Below the pieces are notes generated by a model, which searched no databases, was not told where the DNA came from, and worked only from the letters and a program-made list of their open reading frames with translations. From Streptomyces sp. CNQ-509 (lineage in GTDB: Bacteria > Actinomycetota > Actinomycetes > Streptomycetales > Streptomycetaceae): DNA of 64,000 nucleotides. The number at the start of each line of letters is the position of its first letter. Within the stretch, counting starts at the first letter, position 1. A program made the position numbers and the translations under genes. Shown piece after piece: positions 34,848-43,724 of this stretch. The DNA lies in assembly GCF_001011035.1 (NCBI RefSeq), contig NZ_CP011492.1, positions 682,001 through 746,000 of the forward strand, read 5' to 3'.

Positions 34848-36110
34848 CTAGAAGTCCAGTGTGGCCAGGTGGTCCGCGGTGCCGCCCCGCCATTCGACGA
34901 GGAAGAGGGTGGCGTCATCGCTGGTGAGGTCGCGCCTCTCTCTCTTCAGGGCGTGGGACAGGGCCCGCGCCATTTGCTGCACGCTCCCGCACGTGGGTCC
35001 GACGTGTTCGATCATCTCGATCATGCGCTCCTCGCCGAACTGTTCCTGGCCAGGCTGGTGTTCTTCGGTGAGACCGTCGGTGAAGAACATCACCCGGTCG
35101 CCTCGTTGGAGTTCCAGGGCTGAGACCAGTGGTGTGGCGCCGCCGAAGCCGACCGGCAGCGTGCCCGGGTTCTCCAGTGACCGCACGACCCGGTGGTCGC
35201 GGATCAGCAGTGCGGCCGGGTGTCCGGCGTTGACCCATTGCAGGTGACCGGTTCCGATGTTCAGGCGCATCATCTGTGCGGTGACGAACTGGTCAGGGCC
35301 GAACTGCTCGTCGATGGCGGTGTCCATGAAGGAGTACAACTCGTCCAGGTTGACATCGGCGCGCCGAGCGTGGCGGTAGGCGCCCACGGCGACGGTCGCA
35401 AGGACGGACGCGTTCAGGCCGTGGCCCATCGCGTCGACGATGGCCAGGTGCAGAATGTCGTCGTTGAGGGCGTAGTCCAGACTGTCACCGGCGATGTTGT
35501 AGGCGGGCTCCAGAATGCCGGCGACCTCGACCTGCGGGGTACGCATGGACAACGGTGGCAGCAGCGACCACTGGATCTCGGCGGCCACACTCATCGGCTC
35601 TCGACGCCGGGCCTGGAAGAACCTGTCCGTGTACGCGTCCTTGGTCACCAGCATGTCGGCCACCAGGCCGGCCAGCCGCCGCAGCAGCCTGCGGTCTCCG
35701 TCCTCGACGGTCTCCAGGGTCAAGCCCATCACCCCGACCTCGTCGCTTCCGTCCAGCAGCGGCAGGTACACCCGGACACCGTCGTCCCGGGCCTCCTCAA
35801 CCGCCGTCAGGTGCAAGAACGCCTCGCCCGCCCGGGAATCATCGATGGGCACTGCCTCACCGCCGACCAGCCCTCTGCCCGGCAGCGGCACCAGCATGAG
35901 CTGCTCGTAGTCCTGGAGCAGGATCATCACGTCCCAGCCACCGACCCTCTTCACTTCCTCGGCCACCAGCGGGGCGATGAGCTGCGGCGGCATCTCATGG
36001 GCCCGGTCCAGCAGCTGACCCAGCAGCCGCTCGCCGAACCCCTCCGACAGATCCACCGGAACCCTCCGGTTCTCCGACTCACCCCGCGCCACCGGGTCAC
36101 GTCCCTTCAC
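34848..36110 (-). CDS. SpoIIE-type PP2C serine phosphatase with GAF-like sensor
   Basis: A 420-residue phosphatase of the RsbU/SpoIIE class. Residues about 40-170 form a GAF-like sensor domain ('GGWDVMILLQDYEQLMLVPL'). The PP2C domain starts around residue 185 ('AAEIQWSLLPPLSMRTPQVE') and keeps metal-binding acids in 'AGDSLDYALNDDILHLAIVD' and 'RGDRVMFFTDGLTEEH', plus 'SDDATLFLVEW' at the end. Such proteins dephosphorylate anti-anti-sigma factors to turn on stress sigma factors. Note 'AGDSLDYAL' where many homologues have GGDWYDV. The ATG at 36110 is used. No anti-sigma partner lies nearby; the next genes are a broken ABC exporter. Confidence 0.9.
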   Translation of the reverse strand: MKGRDPVARGESENRRVPVDLSEGFGERLLGQLLDRAHEMPPQLIAPLVAEEVKRVGGWDVMILLQDYEQLMLVPLPGRGLVGGEAVPIDDSRAGEAFLHLTAVEEARDDGVRVYLPLLDGSDEVGVMGLTLETVEDGDRRLLRRLAGLVADMLVTKDAYTDRFFQARRREPMSVAAEIQWSLLPPLSMRTPQVEVAGILEPAYNIAGDSLDYALNDDILHLAIVDAMGHGLNASVLATVAVGAYRHARRADVNLDELYSFMDTAIDEQFGPDQFVTAQMMRLNIGTGHLQWVNAGHPAALLIRDHRVVRSLENPGTLPVGFGGATPLVSALELQRGDRVMFFTDGLTEEHQPGQEQFGEERMIEMIEHVGPTCGSVQQMARALSHALKRERRDLTSDDATLFLVEWRGGTADHLATLDF

Positions 36111-36134
36111 TCGTCCGACACCATCACCGTGGAG

Positions 36135-37535
36135 TTAACGATCGCCGAAGCCCTCCCGGATTCGGCCGAGCAGGTGTCTCAGAGGGTCTGCGAGGAGCGC
36201 GACGCGGCCGCAGAACTCCCGGGGCGGCCAAGAGACATCGGCATCGAGCCACGTGTTCCCCCGCGGAGCGGAGGCGGTTCCTGTTTGGTGGACCTCCAGG
36301 AGGCGTCGGTGCGCGAGGCCCGCAAGCGCCGCGGCGTCGCGGCCTGGCCTTGCACTCGAACGCATGCTGAAGCCGTGGAGATGCGTCCGTGGTGCCCGGA
36401 TATGGGCCGCCCGCCACGCGTCCGCGGCTATCCGGTGACCCGACCAGGAGCGGGCCAGCGAGGTGTCCAGGCCATTCGGCAAGCCGGCGATGACGGTGTC
36501 GGCGCCGGCTGCTTCGGCGGCGGCGTGCACGGCGGCGTCGCCCTCGGGGCGGGGCTGGCCGAGGGTGATGTTCTCGCGGGCGGCCGGCGGCCAGCGGCTG
36601 TAGTCCTGCGGGACGAGCGCGACCTTGCACAGGACGGTGGCGGGGTCGGCGTCTGCGAGGTCGACGCCGTCCCAGCGGACGCTGCCGGTGGTGGGGGAGG
36701 AACAGGCCGGTGGGGATGCGGGCGAGGGTGCTCTTGCCAGCGCCGTTCTCGCCGACGAGGGCGATGACTTCGCCCCGCTTGAGGTCCAGGTCGATGCCGT
36801 CGAGCGCGGGCCGGGCGGCGCCGGGGTAGATGAAGGAAACGCCGTGGGCGTTGATCACGTGCGGCCCGTCGTCGGCGACTGCCGCAGCCGCGGCGGGCAG
36901 TCCACGCGTCGGCCACGGTCAGGAACCGCGTCCAGTCATCGAGGGACAGCGAGGTGCGGAACAGCCGGGCGCAGGCCCGGACCGTCGTTGGTGAGCGCGG
37001 CGCCGGAGGCGCGTACGGCCAGGACGGCGGTCCCGGCGGCCGCGAGTTCCATGCGGCCGGCCACATCAGGAGCACGAGCGCGCTCCAGGTCGCGAGCGTT
37101 CCGACGGCGGTGAGGGCGTCGCCGGCGCCCTGCACGACCAGGGCCTGCCGGGTGGCGGTGAGCTGTTCGGCCTCCAGGCGGCCGGAGGCGATGCGGTACT
37201 GCCGGGTCAGGAAGCCGGCCATGGTGCCGGCACGGACCTCGTCGGCGGTGTTCCGTTCGGTGGTGCAGGAGCGGAACACGCGCAGGCGGGAGTCGCCGAG
37301 GTTGCGGTGGTGCGCGGCGTGCTCGATGCGCGCGCCCCGTACGGCGCCCCATGCGCAGGGGGGTGACGGAGAGGACCAGCAGCGGCAGCAGCACCGGGTG
37401 CAGCACGGTGACGACGGTCGCCGCGGCGGCGGGCCGGGCGGCGGCGGAGGTCAGCTCGGCCGGGCGTACGGCCCCGACGTCACGGCCCTGGCCAGGGCCG
37501 CCAACCTGGACTTCGTCTGTACGCTCGGCGCTCAT
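36135..37535 (-). pseudogene. Degraded ABC exporter (membrane + ATPase) gene
   Basis: Successive minus-strand frames spell parts of one exporter: membrane segments ('VVTVLHPVLLPLLVLSVTPL', 'ALTAVGTLATWSALVLLMWP'), a coupling region ('TMAGFLTRQYRIASGRLEAE'), then the nucleotide-binding domain with Walker A ('ALVGENGAGKSTLARIPTGL') and 'ADTVIAGLPNGLDTSLARSW'. At least four frameshifts separate them (near 37340, 37030, 36895 and 36715). The signature 'LSGGQ', Walker B and D-loop are absent; after 'SLARSWSG' the sequence drifts into unrelated residues. The N-terminal helices also appear to be missing. It cannot make a working transporter. Confidence 0.75.
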
Positions 37536-37559
37536 CGCGCCTCGACCTACCGGGAGACG

Positions 37560-38378
37560 TCACCGGCCGGAGGGGGCCCGCTCGACGTCGTCCTCGGCGG
37601 GTGTCGGGGGCTCATCGCCGCGGACCGCAACCAGCACGCACCTGTCGCCGCACTGCCAGACCGTGCCGACGGCCGCGAAGCCCGCCTTCTGCAGCAGGTC
37701 CACGTGGCGCGCCAGGCTCAGCCCGTTGTCCCCCGCGGGGGCCGCGCCGCGGCGGCGCCGCTCGGCGAAGAGCCGGGCCAGCTCGGGCGCCTCGGCCGCC
37801 GCGTCCCACCACGACGACCAGTCCTCGCCGCCCGGCATCCGCCGCCGCTCGGCCAGCCGGCTGCCGACCTCGCCCGCCAGCTCGGCGACGGCCGCGTCCT
37901 CCGGCGGCAGCCGGCCGGCGTTGACGAGCAGCCCGCCGGGGCGGAGCAGGGTGTGCAGCCTGCCGTAGACCTCCAGGAGCACACGCTCGGGGAGGCGGTG
38001 CAGCATGGTCGCGGAGACGGCGGCGTCCAGGGGGCGGTCCAGCTCCAGCTCGTCCTGCCAGCCGATGCCGCCGATCACCGTGTCGACGAAGCGCACCTGC
38101 GTGCCGTGCATCCGGCGGCCGAGGCCGAGCAGCACGGGGTCGGCGTCGGCGGCGACGACGTCGAGCGCGGGCATCCGGCGCTTGAGCCGGGAAGCCAGCG
38201 AGCCCGTACCGCAGCCGAGGTCGAGGACGACAGGGCGCTCCCGGCCCGCGGTGATCAGCTCCACGAGGTCACCGACGACGGTGAACCGCTCCTCGCGACC
38301 GGCCTCCCGCTGCTCCCGCTGGAGTTCCCAGCGCACCGCCCAGCCCTTGGCCGCCGCCGCGCTCAGGTCCTCGCCCAT
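37560..38378 (-). CDS. Class I SAM-dependent methyltransferase
   Basis: A 272-residue methyltransferase. Motif I is 'VVLDLGCGTGSLASRLKRRM', followed by 'LDVVAADADPVLLGLGRR' (the acidic residue binds the ribose of SAM) and 'RPLDAAVSATMLHRLPE' / 'LLRPGGLLVNAGRLPP' as motifs for the substrate side. The ATG at 38378 gives a natural N-terminus ('MGEDLSAAAAKGWAVRWELQ'); the longer frame upstream is not needed. The substrate is unknown. It is divergent from the large ThuA-family gene, with 279 bases between. Confidence 0.88.
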   Translation of the reverse strand: MGEDLSAAAAKGWAVRWELQREQREAGREERFTVVGDLVELITAGRERPVVLDLGCGTGSLASRLKRRMPALDVVAADADPVLLGLGRRMHGTQVRFVDTVIGGIGWQDELELDRPLDAAVSATMLHRLPERVLLEVYGRLHTLLRPGGLLVNAGRLPPEDAAVAELAGEVGSRLAERRRMPGGEDWSSWWDAAAEAPELARLFAERRRRGAAPAGDNGLSLARHVDLLQKAGFAAVGTVWQCGDRCVLVAVRGDEPPTPAEDDVERAPSGR

Positions 38379-38566
38379 TCCGTGAGGATACCCGGCTACG
38401 AGATCTTGAACTCGCGGCGACGCCGCGAGCGGGGCGGTGCGCCGCACGTGACCGGACATCCCGGCGCTCCGCTCACGTGGGGTTTCCGCCCCTTCCCGTA
38501 CACCCGGAGGGCGGCCGGTTCCCGGTCCGCGCACGACCGTTGACCACCTGGAGGTAAGGGCTTACT

Positions 38567-38597
38567 TTGACAGGGCACCGTCAGCAAGCGCTTTCTA
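38567..38597 (+). promoter_or_regulatory. Promoter with LacI-type box for the ThuA-family gene
   Basis: A perfect -35 TTGACA (38567-38572) is followed by an eight-base palindrome AAGCGCTT (38586-38593) in AGCAAGCGCTTTCT, overlapping the region where a -10 (TTTCTA, 38592-38597) would lie. The core is the same as in the GH29 promoter (30175-30182), suggesting one LacI-family regulator for both. The spacer of 19 bases is long. Confidence 0.55.
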
Positions 38598-38657
38598 CGC
38601 CACTCGAAACGGGCCCGCCCTCCGGCGCGCCCGCGTTCCGGCACGACTGGGAGCACT

Positions 38658-41600
38658 ATGAGACGCCTAGCAAGACCACCCCTGTCACCCATCGCCGTCC
38701 TGGCCGCGCTGCTGGCGCTGCTCCTGGGCACGGCCTCGGCGACGGCCGCCCCGCAGGACGAGGAGGCCGGCTTCCGGGTCCTGGTCTTCTCCAAGGTCAC
38801 GAACTTCTACCACGACTCCATACCGGCGGGCATCGAGGCTGTCGAGAAGCTCGGCGAGGAGCACGGGTTCGAGGTCGACTCGACCGACGACGCGGCCGCG
38901 TTCACCGAGGAGAACCTCGCGAACTACGAGGCGGTCGTCTTCAACAACACCAACTCCACGCCGGAGAGCGGCGACCTGCTCGACGCCGGCCAGCGGGCCG
39001 CGCTGCAGTCGTACATCCAGGGCGGCGGGGGCTGGCTCGGCCTGCACGCCGCCTCGGCCAGCGAGCGCGACTGGGACTGGTACGAGGGCCTGGTCGGCGC
39101 GATCTTCGACAAGCACCCCGTGCCGCAGACCGGCCGGATCAAGGTGCTGGACAACACCCACCCCTCCACCAAGGGCCTGCCCCAGCTCTGGGAGCGGAAC
39201 GAGGAGTGGTACAACTGGCGCGCCAACCCGACCGGCAAGGTGCACACCCTCGCGCAGATCAAGGTGCGCGACGGCATCACCGGGCTGGACGAGGGCGTCG
39301 ACCATCCGTTCTCGTGGTGCCAGAAGTACGACGGCGGCCGGTCGTGGTTCACCGCCGGCGGCCACGACGCCTCGTCCTTCGACGAGCCGCTCTTCCTCAA
39401 GCACCTGCTCGGCGGCATCCGGTGGGCCGCGGGCGACGCGCCCGGCGACTGCTCGGCCACCCAGACCGGCAACTTCCAGCGCACCCCGCTGGTCACCAGC
39501 GACCTGGCCGACCCGTTCGAGCTGGCCGTCGCCCCCGACCGGCGGGTGTTCTACGCCCAGCGCACCGGTGAGCTGAAGGTCGTCGACCAGGAGACGCTGC
39601 AGGTCACCACGGCCCTGGACTTCGACTACACCCCCGAGATGACCAGCCAGTCCGACGGCCTCCTCGGGCTCACCCTGGATCCGGACTTCGCGCGCAACAA
39701 CTGGATCTATCTCCTCCACTCCGACAAGGAGAAGAACCTCATCAACCTGTCCCGCTTCACCATGAAGGGGAACACCGCGGACCCGGCGTCGCAGAAGGTG
39801 CTGCTGACGGTCCCGACGTGGCGCGGCGAGGGCCGGGCCAACGTGCACATGGCGGGCTCGCTGACGTTCGACACGAAGGGCAACCTCTACGTCGCCACCG
39901 GCGACAACACCGACCCGTTCGAGTCCAGCGGCTTCACGCCGATCGACGAGCGCGAAGGCCGGCGCGCCTGGGACGCCCAGGGCACCGCGGGCAACACCAA
40001 CGACCTGCGCGGCAAGGTGCTGCGGGTGACGCCCACGAACGGCGGCGGCTACACCATCCCGAAGGGCAACCTCTTCAGGCAGGGCGAATCGAAGACCCGT
40101 CCCGAGATCTACGCGATGGGCCTCCGCAACCCGTTCCGCATCACCACCGACCCGATCTCCGGCGCCCTTCTGGTCGCGGACTACGGCCCCGACGCGCGCA
40201 GCGCCGACCCGAACCGCGGCCCCGAGGGGACGGTGGAGTACAACCGGATCACCAAGGCGGGCAACCAGGGCTGGCCGTACTGCATCGGCAACAACACGCC
40301 GTTCAACGACTACGACTTCGCGGCCGGCAAGGCCGGGGAGAAGTTCGACTGCTCGGCGCCCGTGAACGACTCACCGAACAACACCGGCAAGACGGAGCTG
40401 CCGCCCGCGCAGCCCGCCACGGTCTGGTACGCGTACTCGGCCTCGCAGGAGTTCCCCGAGCTGGGCACCGGCGGCGGCGGCCCGATGAGCGGCCCCGTCT
40501 ACGACTACGACCCGGAGAACGACAGCCCGTACAAGTTCCCCGAGTACTTCGAGGGGAAGTGGATCACCTACGAGCTGACCCGCAAGTGGTTCAAGACCTT
40601 CTCGTTCCAGGAGAAGGACCAGCAGTTCGAGGATCCGCGGTTCGCGCCCGTCAAGAAGGGCGACCTGCAGTCGATCAACGGGATCTTCGGCGACATGAGC
40701 TGGGTGCAGCCCTTCGAGGCGGACTTCGGCCCCGACGGCTCGCTGTACGTCATCGACTTCGGCGAGGGCAGCGGCACCGGCCGCGGCGGCAGCAACGAGA
40801 AGGCGGGCATCTACCGCATCGACTACGTGGCCGAGGGCCGGCCGCCGGTGGCGAAGCTGTCGGCGTCGGCGGACTCCGGGCCCGCGCCGCTGACGGTGGA
40901 GTTCTCCTCGGAGGGCTCGCACTCGCCGGGCGACGACCCGATCACGTACGCCTGGGACTTCGACGGCGACGGCACGACCGACTCCACGGACCCCCACCCG
41001 ACGCACACCTACACCGAGAAGGGCCGGTTCACCGCCCGGCTGACGGTGGAGGGGCCGCCGGAGCGTACGGCGATGGCGGTGCACGAGGTCACCGTCGGCA
41101 ACACCCGTCCCGAGGTGAAGGTCACCACGCCGGCCGACGGCACCGCGTTCGACTTCGGCGACACCGTTCCGTACAAGGTGGAGGTGAGCGACGCGGAGGA
41201 CGGTGACATCGACTGCTCGCGCGTGGTGGTGCAGACGCAGCTCGGGCACGACGACCACCTGCACCCGCTGGACAACCTGACCGGCTGCGAGGGCGAGTTC
41301 AAGACCGACCCGGGCGACAGCCACGGCCCGGGGCAGAACCTCTACTACGGCATCAGCGCGCAGTACGAGGACGACGGCGCCGAGGGCGTGCCGAGCCTGG
41401 TCGGCTCCGACTCGCTGAGCCTGCGGCAGAAGTTCCGCGAGGCCGAGCACCACAACGGCACCGGCGGCGCGAACGGCGGCGTGGAGACGCTGGCCCGGGA
41501 GGACTCCTCCGGGGGCAAGCGGCTGGGCGAGATCGAGCACGGCGACTGGATCGTGCTGGACCCGGGGACCCCGAGCGGGATCGACTCGGTGACGGTCGGC

Positions 41601-42113
41601 GCCTCCTCCGGCGGGCTCGGCGGCGACGTCGAGTTCCGCGCGAACGCGCCGGACGGCGAGCTGCTGGGCAAGGCGACGATCCCGAACACCGGGGACTTCG
41701 CCAAGGTGGTCTCGCCCACGGTGCCGCTCACCGATCCGGGCGGGGTGGAGAAGGTCTACCTGGTCTTCACCAACCCGGCGTGGACGCCGTCGAGCCCGGA
41801 CCTGATGGCGCTGGACTGGCTGCACTTCAACGGCCGCGGCGCGGAGAAGGAGTCGGCGGCGAAGGTGACGGTGACGGCCTCGCCGGAGAGCGCGACGGCG
41901 CCGGCGGAGTTCTCCTTCGAGGGCGCGGTGACGCTGCCCGAGGGGCGTACGGCCACGTCGTACCACTGGACCTTCGGGGACAACGCGACGGGCGACGGTG
42001 CGGCGACGGCGACGCACACGTACACCGGGAAGGGGACGTACACCGCGCATCTGACCGTCACGGACGACACCGGGAACCTGACGACCGGTGCGGTGCAGGT
42101 GACGGTGAACTGA
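38658..42113 (+). CDS. Secreted ThuA / glucose-sorbosone dehydrogenase-like / PKD / CBM protein
   Basis: A 1151-residue exported protein made of five modules. The signal peptide ends near 'ATAAPQDEE'. Residues about 40-265 form a ThuA (trehalose-utilisation-like) domain ('VLVFSKVTNFYHDSIPAGIE', 'GGGGWLGLHAASASERDW'). About 280-725 is a six-bladed glucose/sorbosone dehydrogenase-type propeller ('DGLLGLTLDPDFARNNWIYL', 'EIYAMGLRNPFRITTDPISG'). A PKD domain (about 730-815), a CBM6-like module (about 925-1055) and a second PKD domain (about 1065-1151) follow. It probably oxidises a sugar on a polysaccharide surface. ATG 38658 has a GGGAG-type Shine-Dalgarno nine bases upstream. It is transcribed alone. 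Confidence 0.9.
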   Translation: MRRLARPPLSPIAVLAALLALLLGTASATAAPQDEEAGFRVLVFSKVTNFYHDSIPAGIEAVEKLGEEHGFEVDSTDDAAAFTEENLANYEAVVFNNTNSTPESGDLLDAGQRAALQSYIQGGGGWLGLHAASASERDWDWYEGLVGAIFDKHPVPQTGRIKVLDNTHPSTKGLPQLWERNEEWYNWRANPTGKVHTLAQIKVRDGITGLDEGVDHPFSWCQKYDGGRSWFTAGGHDASSFDEPLFLKHLLGGIRWAAGDAPGDCSATQTGNFQRTPLVTSDLADPFELAVAPDRRVFYAQRTGELKVVDQETLQVTTALDFDYTPEMTSQSDGLLGLTLDPDFARNNWIYLLHSDKEKNLINLSRFTMKGNTADPASQKVLLTVPTWRGEGRANVHMAGSLTFDTKGNLYVATGDNTDPFESSGFTPIDEREGRRAWDAQGTAGNTNDLRGKVLRVTPTNGGGYTIPKGNLFRQGESKTRPEIYAMGLRNPFRITTDPISGALLVADYGPDARSADPNRGPEGTVEYNRITKAGNQGWPYCIGNNTPFNDYDFAAGKAGEKFDCSAPVNDSPNNTGKTELPPAQPATVWYAYSASQEFPELGTGGGGPMSGPVYDYDPENDSPYKFPEYFEGKWITYELTRKWFKTFSFQEKDQQFEDPRFAPVKKGDLQSINGIFGDMSWVQPFEADFGPDGSLYVIDFGEGSGTGRGGSNEKAGIYRIDYVAEGRPPVAKLSASADSGPAPLTVEFSSEGSHSPGDDPITYAWDFDGDGTTDSTDPHPTHTYTEKGRFTARLTVEGPPERTAMAVHEVTVGNTRPEVKVTTPADGTAFDFGDTVPYKVEVSDAEDGDIDCSRVVVQTQLGHDDHLHPLDNLTGCEGEFKTDPGDSHGPGQNLYYGISAQYEDDGAEGVPSLVGSDSLSLRQKFREAEHHNGTGGANGGVETLAREDSSGGKRLGEIEHGDWIVLDPGTPSGIDSVTVGASSGGLGGDVEFRANAPDGELLGKATIPNTGDFAKVVSPTVPLTDPGGVEKVYLVFTNPAWTPSSPDLMALDWLHFNGRGAEKESAAKVTVTASPESATAPAEFSFEGAVTLPEGRTATSYHWTFGDNATGDGAATATHTYTGKGTYTAHLTVTDDTGNLTTGAVQVTVN

Positions 42114-42137
42114 CCGCAGGCTGACGCACCATGCGGC

Positions 42138-42169
42138 GGCGGCCGGCCGGGGACGCCCGGCCGGCCGCC
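42138..42169. terminator. Bidirectional terminator between ThuA-family and ROK genes
   Basis: A perfect 14-bp stem (42138-42151 with 42156-42169) with a GACG loop lies between the two convergent genes. It is symmetric enough to serve both. Confidence 0.75.
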
Positions 42170-42324
42170 CTGCGCCTGCCGCGGGCGCCGCGGGAGGGCG
42201 GGCCGGGGCAGCGCAGGGCGGACCGGAGCCGGAGAAGGCCGCAGGCTTCGCGGCGGCCCGCACCGGGCGCCGCCCACCCGGCGCCGGGCGGCGGTTCGTG
42301 CGCGGGCGGGAGCGCCGGGAGGCT

Positions 42325-43575
42325 TCAGCGGGCCGGGGTTGCCGCGGTGTCGCGGTGTGACGTGCCGCCTGCGTCGAGGAAGTGGCTCAGCGGGAGCGTC
42401 GCGGCGCCGACCGTCACGGCGTCGGTGCCGAGTTCGCCCATCTCGATCGCCGCGCGCGCCGCCGGGTAGCGCAGCGCGTACATGGCCGTGGCCCCGCGTA
42501 CCGCCGGCAGCAGCCGGGGGCCCGCGAGCAGCCCGGCCCAGCCCGACAGTACGATGCGCTCCGGGTTGAAGAGGTTGACGAGGTCCGCGATGCCGGCGCC
42601 GAGGTACTCGGCGGTCTCGTCCAGCACGGCGCGGGCCGCGGGGTCGTCGGCGGCGATCAGCTCCGCGAGCGCCGACTCCTCGTCCGTGGCGACCGGTTCG
42701 CCGCCCGCCTCCCGCCAGCGCCGCAGCATCCCCTCCGCGCCGACGTACGCCTCCAGGCAGCCGCGGGCGCCGCACCGGCAGCGCCGTCCGCGTATCCGCA
42801 TGGTGGTGTGCCCCCACTCCCCCGCGCCGCTGGACGAGCCGCCGTAGGCGGTGCCGTCGGTGACGACGCAGGCGCCGACGCCGGAGCCGATGAGCGCGAT
42901 GACGGCGTTGCGCGCGCCGCGGCCCGCGCCGAACCACATCTCGGCCTGGCCCAGCGTCTTGGCGCCGTTGGCCACGGTGTACGGCACGTCCGCCAGGCCG
43001 GGCGCGCCGGTCGCGGCGGTGCGCAGCATCGCCTCCAGGGGTACGGCGTCCCAGCCGATGGTCTGCGCGTACACCACCGCGCCGCCGCGGGCCGGTTCGC
43101 GGTCGACGATGCCGGGGACGCCGAGGCCGACGCCGAGCAGCTCGCCGGCGGCGACGCCCGCGTCGGCGAGCACGGCGGCCAGCCCCTCGGCGATGTGCGC
43201 GACGACCCGCCCGGCGTCCCGGCCGCCGTCGGCGAGCGGGCGCTCGGCACGCGCGAGTTCGGTACGGGCGAGGTCGAACAGCTCCACCCGCACCCGGGTC
43301 TCGCCGACGTCGACGCCGGCGATGTGCCCGCAGCGCGGCGCCACCCGCAGCAGGGTGCGGGGGCGGCCGCCGTCGGAGTCGACCGCGCCCGCCTCCTCCA
43401 GCACCCCCTCCGCGATCAGCTCCGCGGCGACGTTGCTGATCGACCCGGAGCTGAGCCCGGTGACCGGGCCCAACTCCTGACGGCTCAGCGGCCCTTCGAA
43501 GTACAGGTGGCGCAGTACCGCGGAGCGGTTGCTACGGCGCAGGTCGCGCACGGTACGGCCGTTGTTTCTCGCCAT
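42325..43575 (-). CDS. ROK-family transcriptional repressor
   Basis: A 416-residue ROK (NagC/XylR-type) regulator. A winged helix-turn-helix occupies the first ~75 residues ('SRQELGPVTGLSSGSISNVA'). The ROK fold follows, with the ATP-like motif 'AGVDVGETRVRVELFD', the 'GSGVGACVVTDG' glycine loop and the zinc-binding 'RGRRCRCGARGCLEAYVGAE'. ATG 43575 has GGAAGGAG upstream. It is divergent from the sugar ABC importer and beta-glucosidase operon, and a 23-bp dyad sits over that operon's -10. It should repress import until its sugar ligand (likely a disaccharide or its product) is present. Confidence 0.92.
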   Translation of the reverse strand: MARNNGRTVRDLRRSNRSAVLRHLYFEGPLSRQELGPVTGLSSGSISNVAAELIAEGVLEEAGAVDSDGGRPRTLLRVAPRCGHIAGVDVGETRVRVELFDLARTELARAERPLADGGRDAGRVVAHIAEGLAAVLADAGVAAGELLGVGLGVPGIVDREPARGGAVVYAQTIGWDAVPLEAMLRTAATGAPGLADVPYTVANGAKTLGQAEMWFGAGRGARNAVIALIGSGVGACVVTDGTAYGGSSSGAGEWGHTTMRIRGRRCRCGARGCLEAYVGAEGMLRRWREAGGEPVATDEESALAELIAADDPAARAVLDETAEYLGAGIADLVNLFNPERIVLSGWAGLLAGPRLLPAVRGATAMYALRYPAARAAIEMGELGTDAVTVGAATLPLSHFLDAGGTSHRDTAATPAR

Positions 43576-43627
43576 GTGGCTCCTTCCCGGAGGAAAGATA
43601 CGTGCCGGGAAACGCGTGTGAGAAGGG

Positions 43628-43672
43628 TTGACGAGGACTTCTTTCACTACTTAACTCACGCCCTGAATTAAG
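43628..43672 (+). promoter_or_regulatory. Importer operon promoter with ROK-type operator
   Basis: TTGACG (43628-43633) and TTAACT (43651-43656) with a 17-base spacer form the promoter. A 23-bp inverted repeat at 43650-43672 has CTTAA and TTAAG outer arms and TCA/TGA inner arms. It covers the -10 box, so bound repressor would block RNA polymerase. The only regulator gene beside it encodes the ROK protein. Confidence 0.8.
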
Positions 43673-43724
43673 CGCGGGCCGCGTTCACAGCCTTAAGCCA
43701 TGTGCCCGGAGAGGGGCCCCACCC

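Noticed and set aside
34456..34918. Possible minus-strand genes of 84-146 codons between the permease and phosphatase genes
   Set aside because: None has a motif or Shine-Dalgarno and their compositions are Arg/Pro-rich; they look like chance frames over a decayed stretch.
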